From NCBI RefSeq assembly GCF_014838825.1, contig NZ_JACYMO010000001.1, positions 1,134,830 to 1,198,829 on the forward strand: a stretch of 64,000 bases of DNA. Direction: 5' to 3'. The stretch comes from Erwinia persicina (lineage in GTDB: Bacteria; Pseudomonadota; Gammaproteobacteria; Enterobacterales; Enterobacteriaceae). This document shows positions 50,322-60,500 of the stretch, piece by piece (the stretch's first letter is position 1; each line of letters starts with the position of its first letter). Position numbers and translations under genes: made by a program. A model generated the notes under the pieces. The model was not told the origin of the DNA and did no database searches. It saw nothing but the letters and a program-made list of their open reading frames with translations.

Positions 50322-50471
50322 ATGCGCAATAAACACGCGATCAAAGAGAACCAGGTCAGGCGTCGCCTGCTGCGCTTTTCACTGTTTACACTGGGTGGCA
50401 TCGGGCTGGAAGGCAGTTGTCTGCCGATAAAAGAAGAGAACAGCAGGAAGAAGCCGGACGCCATCGCCTGA
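50322..50471 (+). CDS. Small basic protein, 49 aa, behind a sigma-54-like promoter
   Basis: ATG 50322 after GGGGAAGA opens a 49-residue frame beginning MRNKHAIKENQVRRRLLRF. A short hydrophobic stretch (LFTLGGIGLEG, about 21-31) lies between basic ends. No family is recognised. It is convergent with ompC; the paired hairpins that terminate ompC lie just beyond its stop. Confidence 0.5.
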   Translation: MRNKHAIKENQVRRRLLRFSLFTLGGIGLEGSCLPIKEENSRKKPDAIA

Positions 50472-50481
50472 ACCGGCCAAT

Positions 50482-50513
50482 AAAAAAGGCCGATCGCTTC
50501 AGACGATCGGCCT
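50482..50513 (-). terminator. Terminator of ompC, distal hairpin with U-tract
   Basis: Stem AGGCCGATCG/CGATCGGCCT with a seven-base loop; on the minus strand it is followed by six U. Confidence 0.92.
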
Positions 50514-50522
50514 CTGCCTCAG

Positions 50523-50549
50523 GGGCTGACCGGCGGTTCCGGTCAGCCC
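50523..50549 (-). terminator. Hairpin just after ompC
   Basis: An 11-bp perfect stem GGGCTGACCGG/CCGGTCAGCCC with a five-base loop lies between the ompC stop and the U-tract terminator. It may act as a 3' stabilising hairpin. Confidence 0.75.
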
Positions 50550-50569
50550 TGGTGTTACCCCGTTCGGGA

Positions 50570-51676
50570 TCAGAACTGGTAAACGAGGCCTAACCCCACC
50601 ACGTTGTCGGTATTAATACCGGCCGCCTGGGTGAAGTTGTTGTCGTCCAGCAGGTTGATCTGGTAATCAACATAGGTCGACATGTTTTTGTTGAAGAAGT
50701 AGGTCGCGCCCACGTCAACGTACTGTTTCAGGTTCTGGGTACCCCAGTTCTGAATGTCGGTCGCGCGCGAGGTCACGTAGGCCAGAGACGGACGCAGGCC
50801 GAAGTCGAACTGATACTGGGCAACCAGCTCCCAGTTATCGGCTTTATCCGCAAAGCCGTAGGCCGCAGGGTTGTCGGTGCTGCCGAAACGGGTGGCGTTA
50901 TACGAACGGGTATACATAGCCGCCAGGTAGACGTTGTTTGCATCGTATTTCAGGCCGCCAGAGTAAGCATCGGCTTTATCGCCGTTGCCCAGCAGCGCGT
51001 TGCTGTTCTGGGTATCCGTACGGTCAGAAGAGAACATAGCGGCACCGGCGCTTAAACCGGGAACGATCTCATAAGTCGCTGACAGGCCGTAGCCGTCGCC
51101 GTTCTGCGCAGTCGCGCTGCGATTCCCGGCCACTTCGGCGTTGCTGTCGTTCTTACCCTGATACTGGATGGCGAAGTTAAGACCGTCCACCAGACCAAAG
51201 AAGTTATTGTTACGGTAGGTCGCGACGCCCGTGGCACGCTGGAACATAAAGTTATCCGCACCGTAGGTATCCCCACCGAACTCAGGCAGGACGTCGGTCC
51301 ATGCGCCGATGTCATACAGCACGCCGTAGTTACGACCATAATCGAGAGAGCCGGCATCACCGAATTTCAGACCGGCGAAGCCCACGCGGGTGTAGCTGTC
51401 AGCGGTTCCCTGGCTTTCGGCGTTGTTCAGCGCGGCCTGGTATTCCCACTGGCCGTAACCGGTCAGCTGATCGGAAATCTGCGTTTCGCCTTTGAAGCCA
51501 AAGCGGACATAAGACTGGTCACCGTCTGAACCGGCGTCGTCAGAGAAATAGTGCAGACCGTCAACTTTACCGAAAAGATCCAGCTTGTTACCGTCTTTAT
51601 TGTAGATTTCTGCTGCGCCTGCTGTACCGGCAACCAGCAGTGCTGGAACCATCAGGGAAAGAACGCGAAGTTTCAT
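50570..51676 (-). CDS. ompC: General porin OmpC
   Basis: A 368-residue outer-membrane trimeric porin: signal peptide 1-21 ([17 protein letters not shown]...), mature start [16 protein letters not shown], constriction loop motif LPEFGGD near residue 135 and terminal Phe in GLVYQF. The start at 51676 follows GAGGGTATTAAA; the frame extends 17 codons further without homology. The upstream sequence closely resembles the OmpR-bound ompC promoter of E. coli and micF is divergent, so OmpC is preferred over OmpF. Confidence 0.95.
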   Translation of the reverse strand: MKLRVLSLMVPALLVAGTAGAAEIYNKDGNKLDLFGKVDGLHYFSDDAGSDGDQSYVRFGFKGETQISDQLTGYGQWEYQAALNNAESQGTADSYTRVGFAGLKFGDAGSLDYGRNYGVLYDIGAWTDVLPEFGGDTYGADNFMFQRATGVATYRNNNFFGLVDGLNFAIQYQGKNDSNAEVAGNRSATAQNGDGYGLSATYEIVPGLSAGAAMFSSDRTDTQNSNALLGNGDKADAYSGGLKYDANNVYLAAMYTRSYNATRFGSTDNPAAYGFADKADNWELVAQYQFDFGLRPSLAYVTSRATDIQNWGTQNLKQYVDVGATYFFNKNMSTYVDYQINLLDDNNFTQAAGINTDNVVGLGLVYQF

Positions 51677-51800
51677 TTTAATACCCTCTCGATTATAAGA
51701 TTTATTTTGCCACTGCGTGCCGATCAATCATTTTAAGCACTTCGTGTCATCTTAAGGCGAGTAGGGTAAATATCCATCAAGAAAATGATACTAAACTTCC

Positions 51801-51843
51801 GAAAATGTTTCATTGAGATTCAAACATATCTCAAAATGTAAAT
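51801..51843 (-). promoter_or_regulatory. OmpR-binding region and promoter of ompC
   Basis: On the minus strand this reads TTTACATTTTGAGATATG and then TCAATGAAACATTTTC, leading into TTTAGTATCAT. It matches in order the OmpR C1-C3 sites and start-proximal block I recall from E. coli ompC. OmpR-phosphate activation at high osmolarity is predicted. Confidence 0.75.
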
Positions 51844-51985
51844 ATCGGGGAACTTTTCAACAGCACAAACAGATAAAAAATAGCGCACCTAAAGACAAGA
51901 AATAAGATAATTCTTGTTATTCATCGCATTACAGCAATCTGTAATATTAGGCACTGAATGATAAAAATTTCCTGTTACTAACAGC

Positions 51986-51991
51986 TATTAT
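51986..51991 (+). promoter_or_regulatory. -10 element of micF
   Basis: TATTAT ends seven bases before the expected MicF 5' end. The -35 region (AT-rich) is poor, in keeping with an activator-dependent promoter. Confidence 0.65.
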
Positions 51992-51997
51992 TATCCC

Positions 51998-52093
51998 GCT
52001 ATCATCATTTATTGAATTATTATCTTCATTCACCCCGAATGAGCTGTACCATCTAATATTATTGTTGCCAGGCCTTGTGCCTGGCATTTTTTT
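51998..52093 (+). ncRNA. micF: MicF antisense small RNA
   Basis: Divergent from ompC, the sequence starts GCTATCATCATT, identical to the 5' seed of E. coli MicF that pairs with ompF mRNA. A middle block TTCATTCACCCC recalls the MicF body. It ends in an 8-bp terminator hairpin TGCCAGGC/GCCTGGCA followed by seven T. Length about 96 nt versus 93 in E. coli. It needs Hfq and would repress ompF, which is not in the window. Confidence 0.85.
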
Positions 52094-52258
52094 GCTCTTT
52101 TTTTGGAAATTTCAGGTACCCCGACCTGCGTGGGCCCAGCAGAATAGTCCTCTCTGCCCCCGGAATATTATCCGCGTGATTGCGCCCCTTTGAACCTGCT
52201 CTGCGGGCATACCGTCCCGGCAGCCCGGTGCGACATCACGCCCTCTCCGGCAACGGGA

Positions 52259-53428
52259 TTACCGTTCGCGCATCGACTCTTTTACCTTATTCAGCGGTTT
52301 GATCAGGTAATCCATCACAGACTTCTGACCGGTTTTGATTTCCACGTTGGCCACCATGCCCGGTACGATCGGAAACTTACGCCCGGCCTTATTGGTCAGC
52401 TCCGCCCTGTCGGTGCGCACGTAGACACGGTAATAGTACTGGTCCCGTTTCACCTCGTCCTGCAGGGTATCGGGGGAGACGGTTTCCACCTCTCCCCGCA
52501 GATCGCCGTAAATCGACGAGTCGTAGGCGGTGACCTTGACGGTGGCCGCCAGCCCCGGACGAATGTAGGCAATATCACGCGGGTTAATGCGCGTTTCAAT
52601 CAGCAGCTGATCCTCCAGAGGGACAATCTCCATCAGCTTACCCCCCGGCTGCAGCACGCCACCGACGGTGGTGACCTGAATATCCTTTACTATTCCCCGC
52701 ACCGGCGAGTAAATCGTGGCGCGGGTCAGCTGATCCTCTTTCCCGGTCATTACCTGAAGCTGCGCATCCAGATCCGCATTGTTTTTGACCTGCTCTTCGC
52801 GCGCCCGGACGGCATAGTCGTTGCGCGCTTCATCAATTTTCCCCTGCAGCTCGGCCACCTGACGGCGCAGGCGGATCACTTCCACCTCCCCTGCCGCCCC
52901 TTTAGCCACCAGCGGCTGCGTCATCCGCAGCTCATCCTGTACCAGTTTCTTCGACTGCTCCAGATTGCTGACGGTCTCCTGCAGGTTACGTCGGCGGGAC
53001 TGGAACAGCTGGGTTTCACGCGCCACGAGGTCAGGTTCTTTCAGGGTTTCCGCACTGAATTTCAGCGAAGCGCCGGTCAGTTCAGCCCGCAGTCGCTCTG
53101 CCGATGCCCGCAGCGTGCGGGCCCGTGCCGCTGCTTCACCAAAGTTGGACTGGAAGCGGGTTGGATCCAGTTTTGCCAGTATCTGCCCCTTTTCTACAAT
53201 ATTGCCTTCATGCACGTTGAGTTCGTCGACGATGCCGCCGTCCAGGCTTTCTATCACCTGTGCGCGGCTGAGCGGCGTGACTTTGCCCGTTCCGACCGTC
53301 ACCTCATCCAGAATGGCGAAATGCGCCCAGACGCAGAACAGCACCAGCGCGGCAGTACAGACCCAGATGATGGCTGAGGTACGCCGTTCATTCTGTTTCA
53401 TGCTGCGATCCATCAGAACAAGGCTCAT
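52259..53428 (-). CDS. Type I secretion membrane fusion protein (HlyD/LapC/BapD-like)
   Basis: A 389-residue periplasmic adaptor: one N-terminal membrane helix (about 20-40), coiled-coil arm (about 90-240) and beta-barrel domain with the HlyD-family signature near the end (PIVPGMVANVEIKTGQKSV). It links the inner-membrane ABC exporter to the TolC-like channel. The start overlaps the exporter stop by four bases. It is the last gene of the adhesin secretion operon and converges on micF. Confidence 0.93.
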   Translation of the reverse strand: MSLVLMDRSMKQNERRTSAIIWVCTAALVLFCVWAHFAILDEVTVGTGKVTPLSRAQVIESLDGGIVDELNVHEGNIVEKGQILAKLDPTRFQSNFGEAAARARTLRASAERLRAELTGASLKFSAETLKEPDLVARETQLFQSRRRNLQETVSNLEQSKKLVQDELRMTQPLVAKGAAGEVEVIRLRRQVAELQGKIDEARNDYAVRAREEQVKNNADLDAQLQVMTGKEDQLTRATIYSPVRGIVKDIQVTTVGGVLQPGGKLMEIVPLEDQLLIETRINPRDIAYIRPGLAATVKVTAYDSSIYGDLRGEVETVSPDTLQDEVKRDQYYYRVYVRTDRAELTNKAGRKFPIVPGMVANVEIKTGQKSVMDYLIKPLNKVKESMRER

Positions 53429-55581
53429 GCTGCATCTCCTTTAGGACTGGCCGACGCCTGTGCGGTCTGGGTGGCAGCACGTTTCAGAATGTCATCTTTC
53501 GGGCCGTCGGCAATCACTCTGCCGTTATCCATAACGATAATGCGGTCGACCATTTTTAGCAGCGCAGGACGGTGCGTAACCAGTACCAGAGTCCGGCCGC
53601 TCAGCCAGCCCTGCATCTGGCGGATCACGTGCTCTTCCAGCTGCTCATCCATCGAGGCGGTCGGCTCGTCCATCAGCACCACCTGCGGCTGGCGCAGGAT
53701 CATACGGCTGAGCATCACCATCTGTCGCTGTCCGCCGGACAGGCCGCGCCCGCCCTCATTAATGATGCGGTCCAGGCTGGCAGCATCCTGCTGCACCAGG
53801 CTCAGCGCCCCGCTGATGCGCAGCGCATTCAGCATATCCTGCTCGCTGGCATGGGGATTCCCCAGCATCAGGTTCTGACGCAGCGTGCCAAAGAACAGAC
53901 GGGAGTCCTGCGACAGCCAGCCAAGCTGGCGACGCAGATCCACCGGGTCGATGCGCCGCAGATCAACGCCGTCGACAATCACTTTCCCCTGGGAGGCCAG
54001 CGCCTGCCCGGCCAGCAGTTTCAGCAGCGTGGATTTTCCGGCCCCGACCCGGCCGAGTATCGCAATGCGTTCGCCCGGTTTTATTTGCAGCTGATTAATA
54101 GCAATAACGTTTTTGACATTTTCCTCGTCGTAACTGTACTGCACGCCGCGCAGGTCATAATGCCCGGTCAGCGTCGGGCAGTGGGCCATGTCGCCCTCTT
54201 CCGGCTGGTCGAGCGGTTTCTTCAGCAGTTCATCCAGCCCGGTCATCGCACTCTTGGCGTGCTGCCAGCGCGAGAACACCATGGTCAGCTGCATCAGTGG
54301 GGCTATGGTGCGCGAAGAGAGCATACTGCTGGCGACCAGCGTCCCGGTGGTGATCTGCCCGTCAAGCACCAGATAGACCCCGAAGACCAGCATACTGGCA
54401 TAGGTCAGTTGCTGAACACTGGAGGCCCAGCCGGTCAGACGCGCGCCCCACAGGCGCTGCTTCATCCCAATCGCCGCACTCACTTCATGGGTCTGTTCCC
54501 ACTGGCGCTGGAAATAGGGTTCGGCCTGCAGTGATTTGATATCTTCAATGCCTTCAATGGTTTCCACCAGAATAGCGTTACGCAGCGCCCCTTCGCGCAG
54601 CCCCTCTTTCGCCAGCTTCGCCATCGGGATCTGGATCAGCAGGCCGGGGATGACGATCAGCGGGATCGCCAGCAGCGGCACGATCACCAGCGGCCCGCCA
54701 ATAAACGCCATAATAAACAGGAACAGGATAACAAACGGCATGTCGGCCGCTGCCCCGACGGTGGTGGAGGTCAGCAGCTCACGTACCTGATCGATTTCAC
54801 GCAGCTGGGAGATAAACGACCCCGTTGATTTTGGCCGTGCCTCATTGCGGATATTCATCGCCCGTGCAAACAGCATGGAGGAGACTTTCAGATCGATGCG
54901 TTTTCCCATCATATCCGACACCTGGGTACGCATCAGGCGGATCAGATATTCCACCACCGCGGCAATCAGCACGCCGCCGAACAGTACCCAAAGCGTGGCT
55001 TCTGACTGCGCCGGGATCACCCGGTCATAAATCTGCATCGAGAACAGGATGCCCGCCAGCGCCAGCACGTTACCGACAATTGACGCCAGCGAGATCTCAC
55101 CGATCTTGTGCCCCATGCCTTTAAAATTTTGCCAGAACCAGTGTTTCTTGTAGGGCTGAACAAACTCATCGATGCGCGCATCGCGCCCGCGTGCGGCGAC
55201 GCCGATAATGCCGACCTCCGGCTGGCTCTGCTCCAGCAGCGACGCCAGTTCGCTTTCACGCACGACATCGCCACCGTCGCTCAGCCAGTAGCGGGCATTG
55301 CCCTCCCCATCAATGCTTTCAATCACCACCACGCTGCCGCTGTCCATAATCAGCACCACGGGTGTCACCTCCTGTCGCCAGCGTATTTTGTCACGCGGGG
55401 ACATGGTGAGATGCAGACCGAGCAGCCCTGCCAGGCGCTCCAGCTGCTGCGGCGGGGTAAGATGCTCGAACCAGCGCATCTGCTGGCGCAGGGTCTTGCC
55501 ATCGGCCGGTTTACCAAAACGGGCCGCCACGCGCAGCATCGCATCGATCCAGTTTTCCGTGGTTGCGGTTTTCTTCGTCAT
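53425..55581 (-). CDS. Type I secretion ABC exporter (LapB/BapC-like)
   Basis: A 718-residue fusion: N-terminal C39-like domain (about 1-140), six membrane segments (about 160-440) and an ATPase with GRVGAGKST near residue 508, LSGGQRQMV near 610 and VVLMDEPTASMD near 628. The C39-like domain has no cysteine, so it cannot be a peptidase and probably only docks the substrate, as in LapB and HlyB. It exports the giant adhesin in one step. It starts 38 bp after the channel gene. Confidence 0.94.
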   Translation of the reverse strand: MTKKTATTENWIDAMLRVAARFGKPADGKTLRQQMRWFEHLTPPQQLERLAGLLGLHLTMSPRDKIRWRQEVTPVVLIMDSGSVVVIESIDGEGNARYWLSDGGDVVRESELASLLEQSQPEVGIIGVAARGRDARIDEFVQPYKKHWFWQNFKGMGHKIGEISLASIVGNVLALAGILFSMQIYDRVIPAQSEATLWVLFGGVLIAAVVEYLIRLMRTQVSDMMGKRIDLKVSSMLFARAMNIRNEARPKSTGSFISQLREIDQVRELLTSTTVGAAADMPFVILFLFIMAFIGGPLVIVPLLAIPLIVIPGLLIQIPMAKLAKEGLREGALRNAILVETIEGIEDIKSLQAEPYFQRQWEQTHEVSAAIGMKQRLWGARLTGWASSVQQLTYASMLVFGVYLVLDGQITTGTLVASSMLSSRTIAPLMQLTMVFSRWQHAKSAMTGLDELLKKPLDQPEEGDMAHCPTLTGHYDLRGVQYSYDEENVKNVIAINQLQIKPGERIAILGRVGAGKSTLLKLLAGQALASQGKVIVDGVDLRRIDPVDLRRQLGWLSQDSRLFFGTLRQNLMLGNPHASEQDMLNALRISGALSLVQQDAASLDRIINEGGRGLSGGQRQMVMLSRMILRQPQVVLMDEPTASMDEQLEEHVIRQMQGWLSGRTLVLVTHRPALLKMVDRIIVMDNGRVIADGPKDDILKRAATQTAQASASPKGDAA

Positions 55582-55619
55582 AAAAACAGCCTTATCGGGT
55601 TGTCATTCGCACAGCGTCA

Positions 55620-56969
55620 TCACAGGGAGGGCAGCGTCTGCCCGCTGTTTGCTTCCCGATCCACGCCTAAAATATCCAGCAGATTATCCACGGCTGCGGC
55701 GTAGCGAACCGTGGCATCCCAGCCGTCGTACAGCGCCGTCAGACGGCTGCTGTCGGCCTGGAAAACATCCTGTTCGACACTGAGCAGATCATTGAGGCTG
55801 CGCTTATTCAGTTTATATTCATCAGCGTACACATCCCGCGTATGGTCGGCGCTGCGTAGCTGCTCCTCCCCGGCCTCTTTGCGCTGCTGCGCACCGATCA
55901 TGTCGGCATAGGCGGTGGAGGCATTCTGATTAATTTGCAGTTTTGACTGCTGGATGGCGGCTTCTGCCGCGGCACGGTCGCCCTCGGCGGCACGGGTTCT
56001 GGCATTGACCAGCCCGCCCTGATAGAGCGGTGCTTCCACCTGTAATTGCAGTTCGTCGTCCCAGTAAGAACGGCTTTCGTTCTCATAGCGGGTGCGCCCC
56101 GCCTGCACTTTGATGGTCGGCCAGTGGTTCGACTGGGCCTGGCGTACCCGCTCCAGCGCGGCCTCCTGTCTGGCCTGCGCACTGCGCACGGCGGCACTCT
56201 TTTCATAGGCGATCTTATCCAGCGTCACCTGCTGGTTAAGCAGCGCCTGCGGTAGCTCGGGCAGGTTTTCGGACACCACGCCCGTCAGCACCGTCAGCTG
56301 CGCCCGCGCCGAACGCGCCTGCGCACGATACTGTTCCATGCTGGCATTCATGCCGGCGATACGGGTCTGCGCCTGCAACACGTCAGACTGCGAACTTAAT
56401 CCGGCATCGGCCCGCAGTCTGGCCATATCCCTGACCCGCTGTAACGAGGCGATGTTCAGCCGGGCGGCATCCACCAGCGCCTGGTAGCGCTTCACCGCCA
56501 GATAGGCCTGAAGGGTATCCTGGGCCACGACGGTCATGGTGTCATACAGCGCGAAGCGATAGGCATCGGACAGCTTATGCTGCTCGTCGATAGCCCCGCC
56601 GGTGCGGCCAAAGTCATACAGCAGCTGGCTGAGGGTGATCCCGCCGGAGCCGCTGTTATTCAGGCTGCCTGCGGAGTCGGTCTGCTGCGATCGCCCCCCG
56701 CTCGCCACCAGAGAGACCTGCGGATACCATGCACTTTTTGCAGCATCGAGATCGGCTTCCCCTACGCGGATCTGGGCTGCGGCTTCAGAAATTTTCGGAT
56801 TGCGGGCAAACGCACGCAGAATGGCATCCCGCAGCGTCAGGCTGGCAATCTGCTCTTCCGTGGGCGCAGCACGCCAGTTAAATTCGGCCACCGGCTCCTG
56901 TTTCGCCGCCTGCAGGGCGGGGGTAAACAGGCAGGTCGTCAAGCACAGCACAATTACCCTGTTTTTCAT
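55620..56969 (-). CDS. TolC-family outer-membrane channel (LapE/BapB-like)
   Basis: A 449-residue protein with a signal peptide (about 1-21, ending ALQA) and two outer-membrane efflux (OEP) repeats: paired long helices with ISEAAAQIRVGEADLDAAKSAW near residue 60 and LNKRSLNDLLSVEQDVFQA near 390. It forms the exit duct for the adhesin. ATG 56969 (MKNRVIVL) is chosen for its signal peptide; upstream in-frame codons to 57038 are unlikely. First of the three secretion genes downstream of the adhesin. Confidence 0.92.
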   Translation of the reverse strand: MKNRVIVLCLTTCLFTPALQAAKQEPVAEFNWRAAPTEEQIASLTLRDAILRAFARNPKISEAAAQIRVGEADLDAAKSAWYPQVSLVASGGRSQQTDSAGSLNNSGSGGITLSQLLYDFGRTGGAIDEQHKLSDAYRFALYDTMTVVAQDTLQAYLAVKRYQALVDAARLNIASLQRVRDMARLRADAGLSSQSDVLQAQTRIAGMNASMEQYRAQARSARAQLTVLTGVVSENLPELPQALLNQQVTLDKIAYEKSAAVRSAQARQEAALERVRQAQSNHWPTIKVQAGRTRYENESRSYWDDELQLQVEAPLYQGGLVNARTRAAEGDRAAAEAAIQQSKLQINQNASTAYADMIGAQQRKEAGEEQLRSADHTRDVYADEYKLNKRSLNDLLSVEQDVFQADSSRLTALYDGWDATVRYAAAVDNLLDILGVDREANSGQTLPSL

Positions 56970-57037
56970 TTTGCACACCTGTGATCCTGACATTCCGGGC
57001 CAGAGGCGGGCTCTGCCACGCCTCTTCTGCCCCACCA

Positions 57038-57238
57038 TTACGCGTTTTTTTTCAATAGATGTAGCCGGGCAAGTCCGTCATGATGCGGACTTTTTTCAGG
57101 GATCAGGCAGGCAAGAGACGGAAAATCTGTGGGGAATAAGGCATCGCCACGCGCGCACACGAGGCGGTTGCGCTGCCGGCAGACGCCAGCAACGATGGTG
57201 TTCAGGCCGCAATAATGGGCCAGATAACGCTGAGTCAT
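57038..57238 (-). CDS. Doubtful small ORF between adhesin and secretion genes
   Basis: A 66-codon frame beginning MTQRYLAHYCGLNTIV lies between the adhesin and the channel gene. It has no recognised domain or clear ribosome site and contains a plus-strand terminator-like hairpin. It may be chance. Confidence 0.25.
   Translation of the reverse strand: MTQRYLAHYCGLNTIVAGVCRQRNRLVCARGDALFPTDFPSLACLIPEKSPHHDGLARLHLLKKNA
57071..57096 (+). terminator. Plus-strand intrinsic-terminator-like hairpin
   Basis: AAGTCCG/CGGACTT with an 8-base loop runs into six T on the plus strand, although no plus-strand gene is known upstream of it. Confidence 0.55.
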
Positions 57239-57549
57239 GGTGTATCCCCTTGTGCACCGGTCAATCAGTCAACGCCTGCGGGGAATGACCGGCTGAACGC
57301 CGTTTTTCCACGCAAAACATTAGCCAGCGCCACAAAAATAGCGCCAGGCGTTACCCGGTGTACAACGGATCACAATGTAATCCATAACAAGGAAAAGGAT
57401 GAAAACTGCTTTTCTTTTAGTTTTTCAATCACACAACGAATAACAGCGGCCGAAGCCGCTGCTGGATTGTCTCGTTAACAATCTATCACTTCTTCTTAAC
57501 TTTAGACACCCTGAGCGGGAATGCGACCCGCCCGGGCGTTATTTTTTCT
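57239..57549. other. Gene-free interval downstream of the adhesin
   Basis: It contains a hairpin CAGCGGC-CGAA-GCCGCTG (57444-57461) and an AT-rich part (57360-57440) that could hold a promoter for the secretion genes. No supported gene is seen. Confidence 0.5.
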
Positions 57550-60500
57550 TTATACGACATGGACCTGCAGATTGTGCTGGATCAGAACATCACCAAGCGT
57601 GTTGTCCGACGACAGCGCCGAGTTGTGGTAAACGTCAAAGGTCTGCCCTTCGACCGTGCGTTGTCCGGTGGTGGCCCAGACGCCACCCTCGGTATTGGCC
57701 AGCGTCACCTGATCACCCAGCGTCCCTTTGATAAACAGGTCATCGGTCGGCTTATCGGTGATGTTCAGCGCTTCGTTCAGATCCAGCTTGATGCTGTTAC
57801 TGCCCGAAAGGCCCAGGTCAATAATCTCCACGTTCTCGATTTTCAGCCCGAGCGCGGTGAGATCCAGCGTCATATGCTCGCCGTTTAACACCAGCGTATC
57901 AATACCGGCACCCCCGTCGATGTGCGTGAAGTCCAGCGTAGTCGCACTGATCGTGTCGCTGCCTTCACTGCCGGTGACGGATTCACCGTGCAGCGTCTGA
58001 CCGTCGGCCAGCAGAATGGATACCCCACCGATGGTGTAGCTGCCGTCGTCCACCGCCGCCGCCGTCTCAGCCACCGCCGCCGTGGAGGCCGCTGCGCTGG
58101 TGCTGGCACTGTCGGTACTGCTGGTATCACTGTCGGTCACCAGCGTTGACGCCACTTTCGCCGCTGTATGCACGGTCGTGGCCGCACTGCTCTCCTCTGT
58201 AGTGGCTGAAGACGTATGGTTTGACACCACGGCCAGAGAATCGTCAGATGCGGCGGCCATCATGACTGCCGAGGTACTGGCCAGCGGGATCAGAGAACCC
58301 AGCAGCAGTGTGGTCACCGTCGAGGCCGGGTTACCTGCGGTATCCACCGCCGTGACGGTCACCACCGAACTCAGGTTCAGCGAACTCAGCAGTCCACCGA
58401 CGAACTTGGCACTGTAGCGCCCGTTAGAGCCCACCGTCGCCGTCATCGACTGCGACTGCCCACTCTGAGTCAATGTGATATTCACCGTTGTTCCGGTGGC
58501 CAGCCGCAGGGTACCGCCCGAAATCGTCAGGCCGGTCAGCAACACACTCAACAGGCTGGCAACCGGGTCGACCCCGATGACCGGCAGGTTCTGTGTGACG
58601 CTGGTAAAGCTGGCGCTGGTATTGGCGACGTTACCCGCCCGGTCGGTAACCGAAATGGCCGCCGAATGAACGCCGTCGCTCAGGCCGGACAGCCCGGCAG
58701 GTGGTACCGTCACACTCCAGCTCCCATTGCTGCCGACGGCGGCGCTGTAGACGTTGCCTTCAATCACCACCCTGACCGTACCGCCAGCGGCATTGGTGGA
58801 GGTACCGGTAATGGTCTGCGCCGTACCCGATTCTGCCAGGTTGAGGTAGCCATCGCTAAAGCCAGCGGTGGTGCCCAGAGTGACGGTAGGCGTACTGTGC
58901 GTGCCAACAATCACCGATGCCGATCCGCTGGCCGACTTGCCCGCGCCGTTAGTCAGTTCCGCCGTGATGGACTGCGTGGCATCCGCCAGCGCCAGCAGAG
59001 CCGAAGACGGTACCGATACGCTCCAGGTGCCGTTGGCCGCCACGATAGCCGTTAAGGTGGCCGCACCCACGTGCACCGAGATGGTCGACCCTTCCGCATT
59101 GGTGGCCGTGCCGGATATGGTCTGGGCGGTCAGGGCTTCTACCGCATTCAGACCACCATCACCAAACAGGGTACCGATACTGATCGATGGCGGTGTCTGC
59201 GCAATGACCGACGCGGTGCTGCTGCCCGTGGCGGTGTTGCCGTACGGATCCGCCAGCGTGGCATTTACAGTCAGCGGACCGTTTGGCAACGCACTGAGGT
59301 CGGCTTTCGGAACGCTGACGCTCCAGCTGCCGCTGCTGCCGACGGTGGTGCTGTAGGATTTGCCGTTGATGCTGAAGGTGACCGTTGACCCCGCCACGGC
59401 ATTGGTGGTGGTCCCGCTGATGGTCTGCGCTACCGCCAGCTCAGATGCGCTCAGTATGCCGTCACCGAACAGCGTGTTCACGGTGAGCGTTGGCTGCGTG
59501 GTCACCCCGATGGTGACACCCAGGCTGCTGTTCGCCGTATTACCGACCACATCAGTGACGGTGGCAGACACCGTCAGGTTACCCGTTGCCAGTGACAGCA
59601 GTTGCAGGGAACTGAGCGCCACGCTGAAGTTACCGCTGGCATCGGTGACCGCTTCCAGCGAGAGTGCGCCGAGCTTGATATCGACCCGGGTACCCGCCGC
59701 CACGTTATTCACGCGACCACTGAGCAGTTGCCCCAGTGAGGAGAGCGCTTCTGAAACACTCAAAATACCGTCACCAAACAGCGGATTGATCGTCACTGAT
59801 GGCAGCGAGTGGATGCCGACAATGGCATTCAGTGCATTGCTGGTGCTGTTGCCCGCCGTATCAGTCACGGTCACCTTCAGCGATAGGCTGCCGTCACCCA
59901 GGCTGGCCAGCATGGACGGCGTCAACCCGAGACTGAAGACGCCGTTCGCGTCCGCCGTGGCCGCAACCAGCGGCGTGGTACTGTTCCCTACCGTGACCAC
60001 CACGCGGGCTCCTCCGCTGGTCACCCCGCTGATCAGCTGAGTCGTCAGCGCATCGGCCGCATTCAGCAGGCCATCACCAAACAGCTGCGTCTGGTTGAGG
60101 GTCAGCGATGGCGGCGTCAGGCTTAACTGCAACCCGCCTGTGGCTGTCGCCGTGTTCCCGGCAATATCCGTCACCTGTGCAGAAACGGTCAGCGCATTGC
60201 CTGTCAGCAGCTGCAGCTGTCCCAGCGACAGGCTGGTACTGAACTTACCGCTGGCATCGACCGTGGCCTGAACATCCACCAGGCCGCCCAGATTCACCGT
60301 CACGATGGATCCTGCCGCGACGTTTTTCACCGTACCGGTGATCAGCTGGCTGGCAAAATTGGTGATATCAGCAAGATTCAGCACGCCATCACCGAAGATG
60401 GTGTTCAGCGTGATTTCAGGCTGCTTGTTAAACACACCGACAGTGACTGAATTGCTGGCGGTATTCCCCGCCGGATCCACCACTTTGACCCCCAGCGAGA

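Noticed and set aside
53425-55581. Bacteriocin-type exporter with leader peptidase activity
   Set aside because: The N-terminal C39-like domain contains no cysteine, and the neighbours are an adhesin and its adaptor and channel.
57215-57478. An 87-codon plus-strand frame downstream of the adhesin
   Set aside because: Runs antisense through a hairpin and AT-rich stretch, with no product resemblance.
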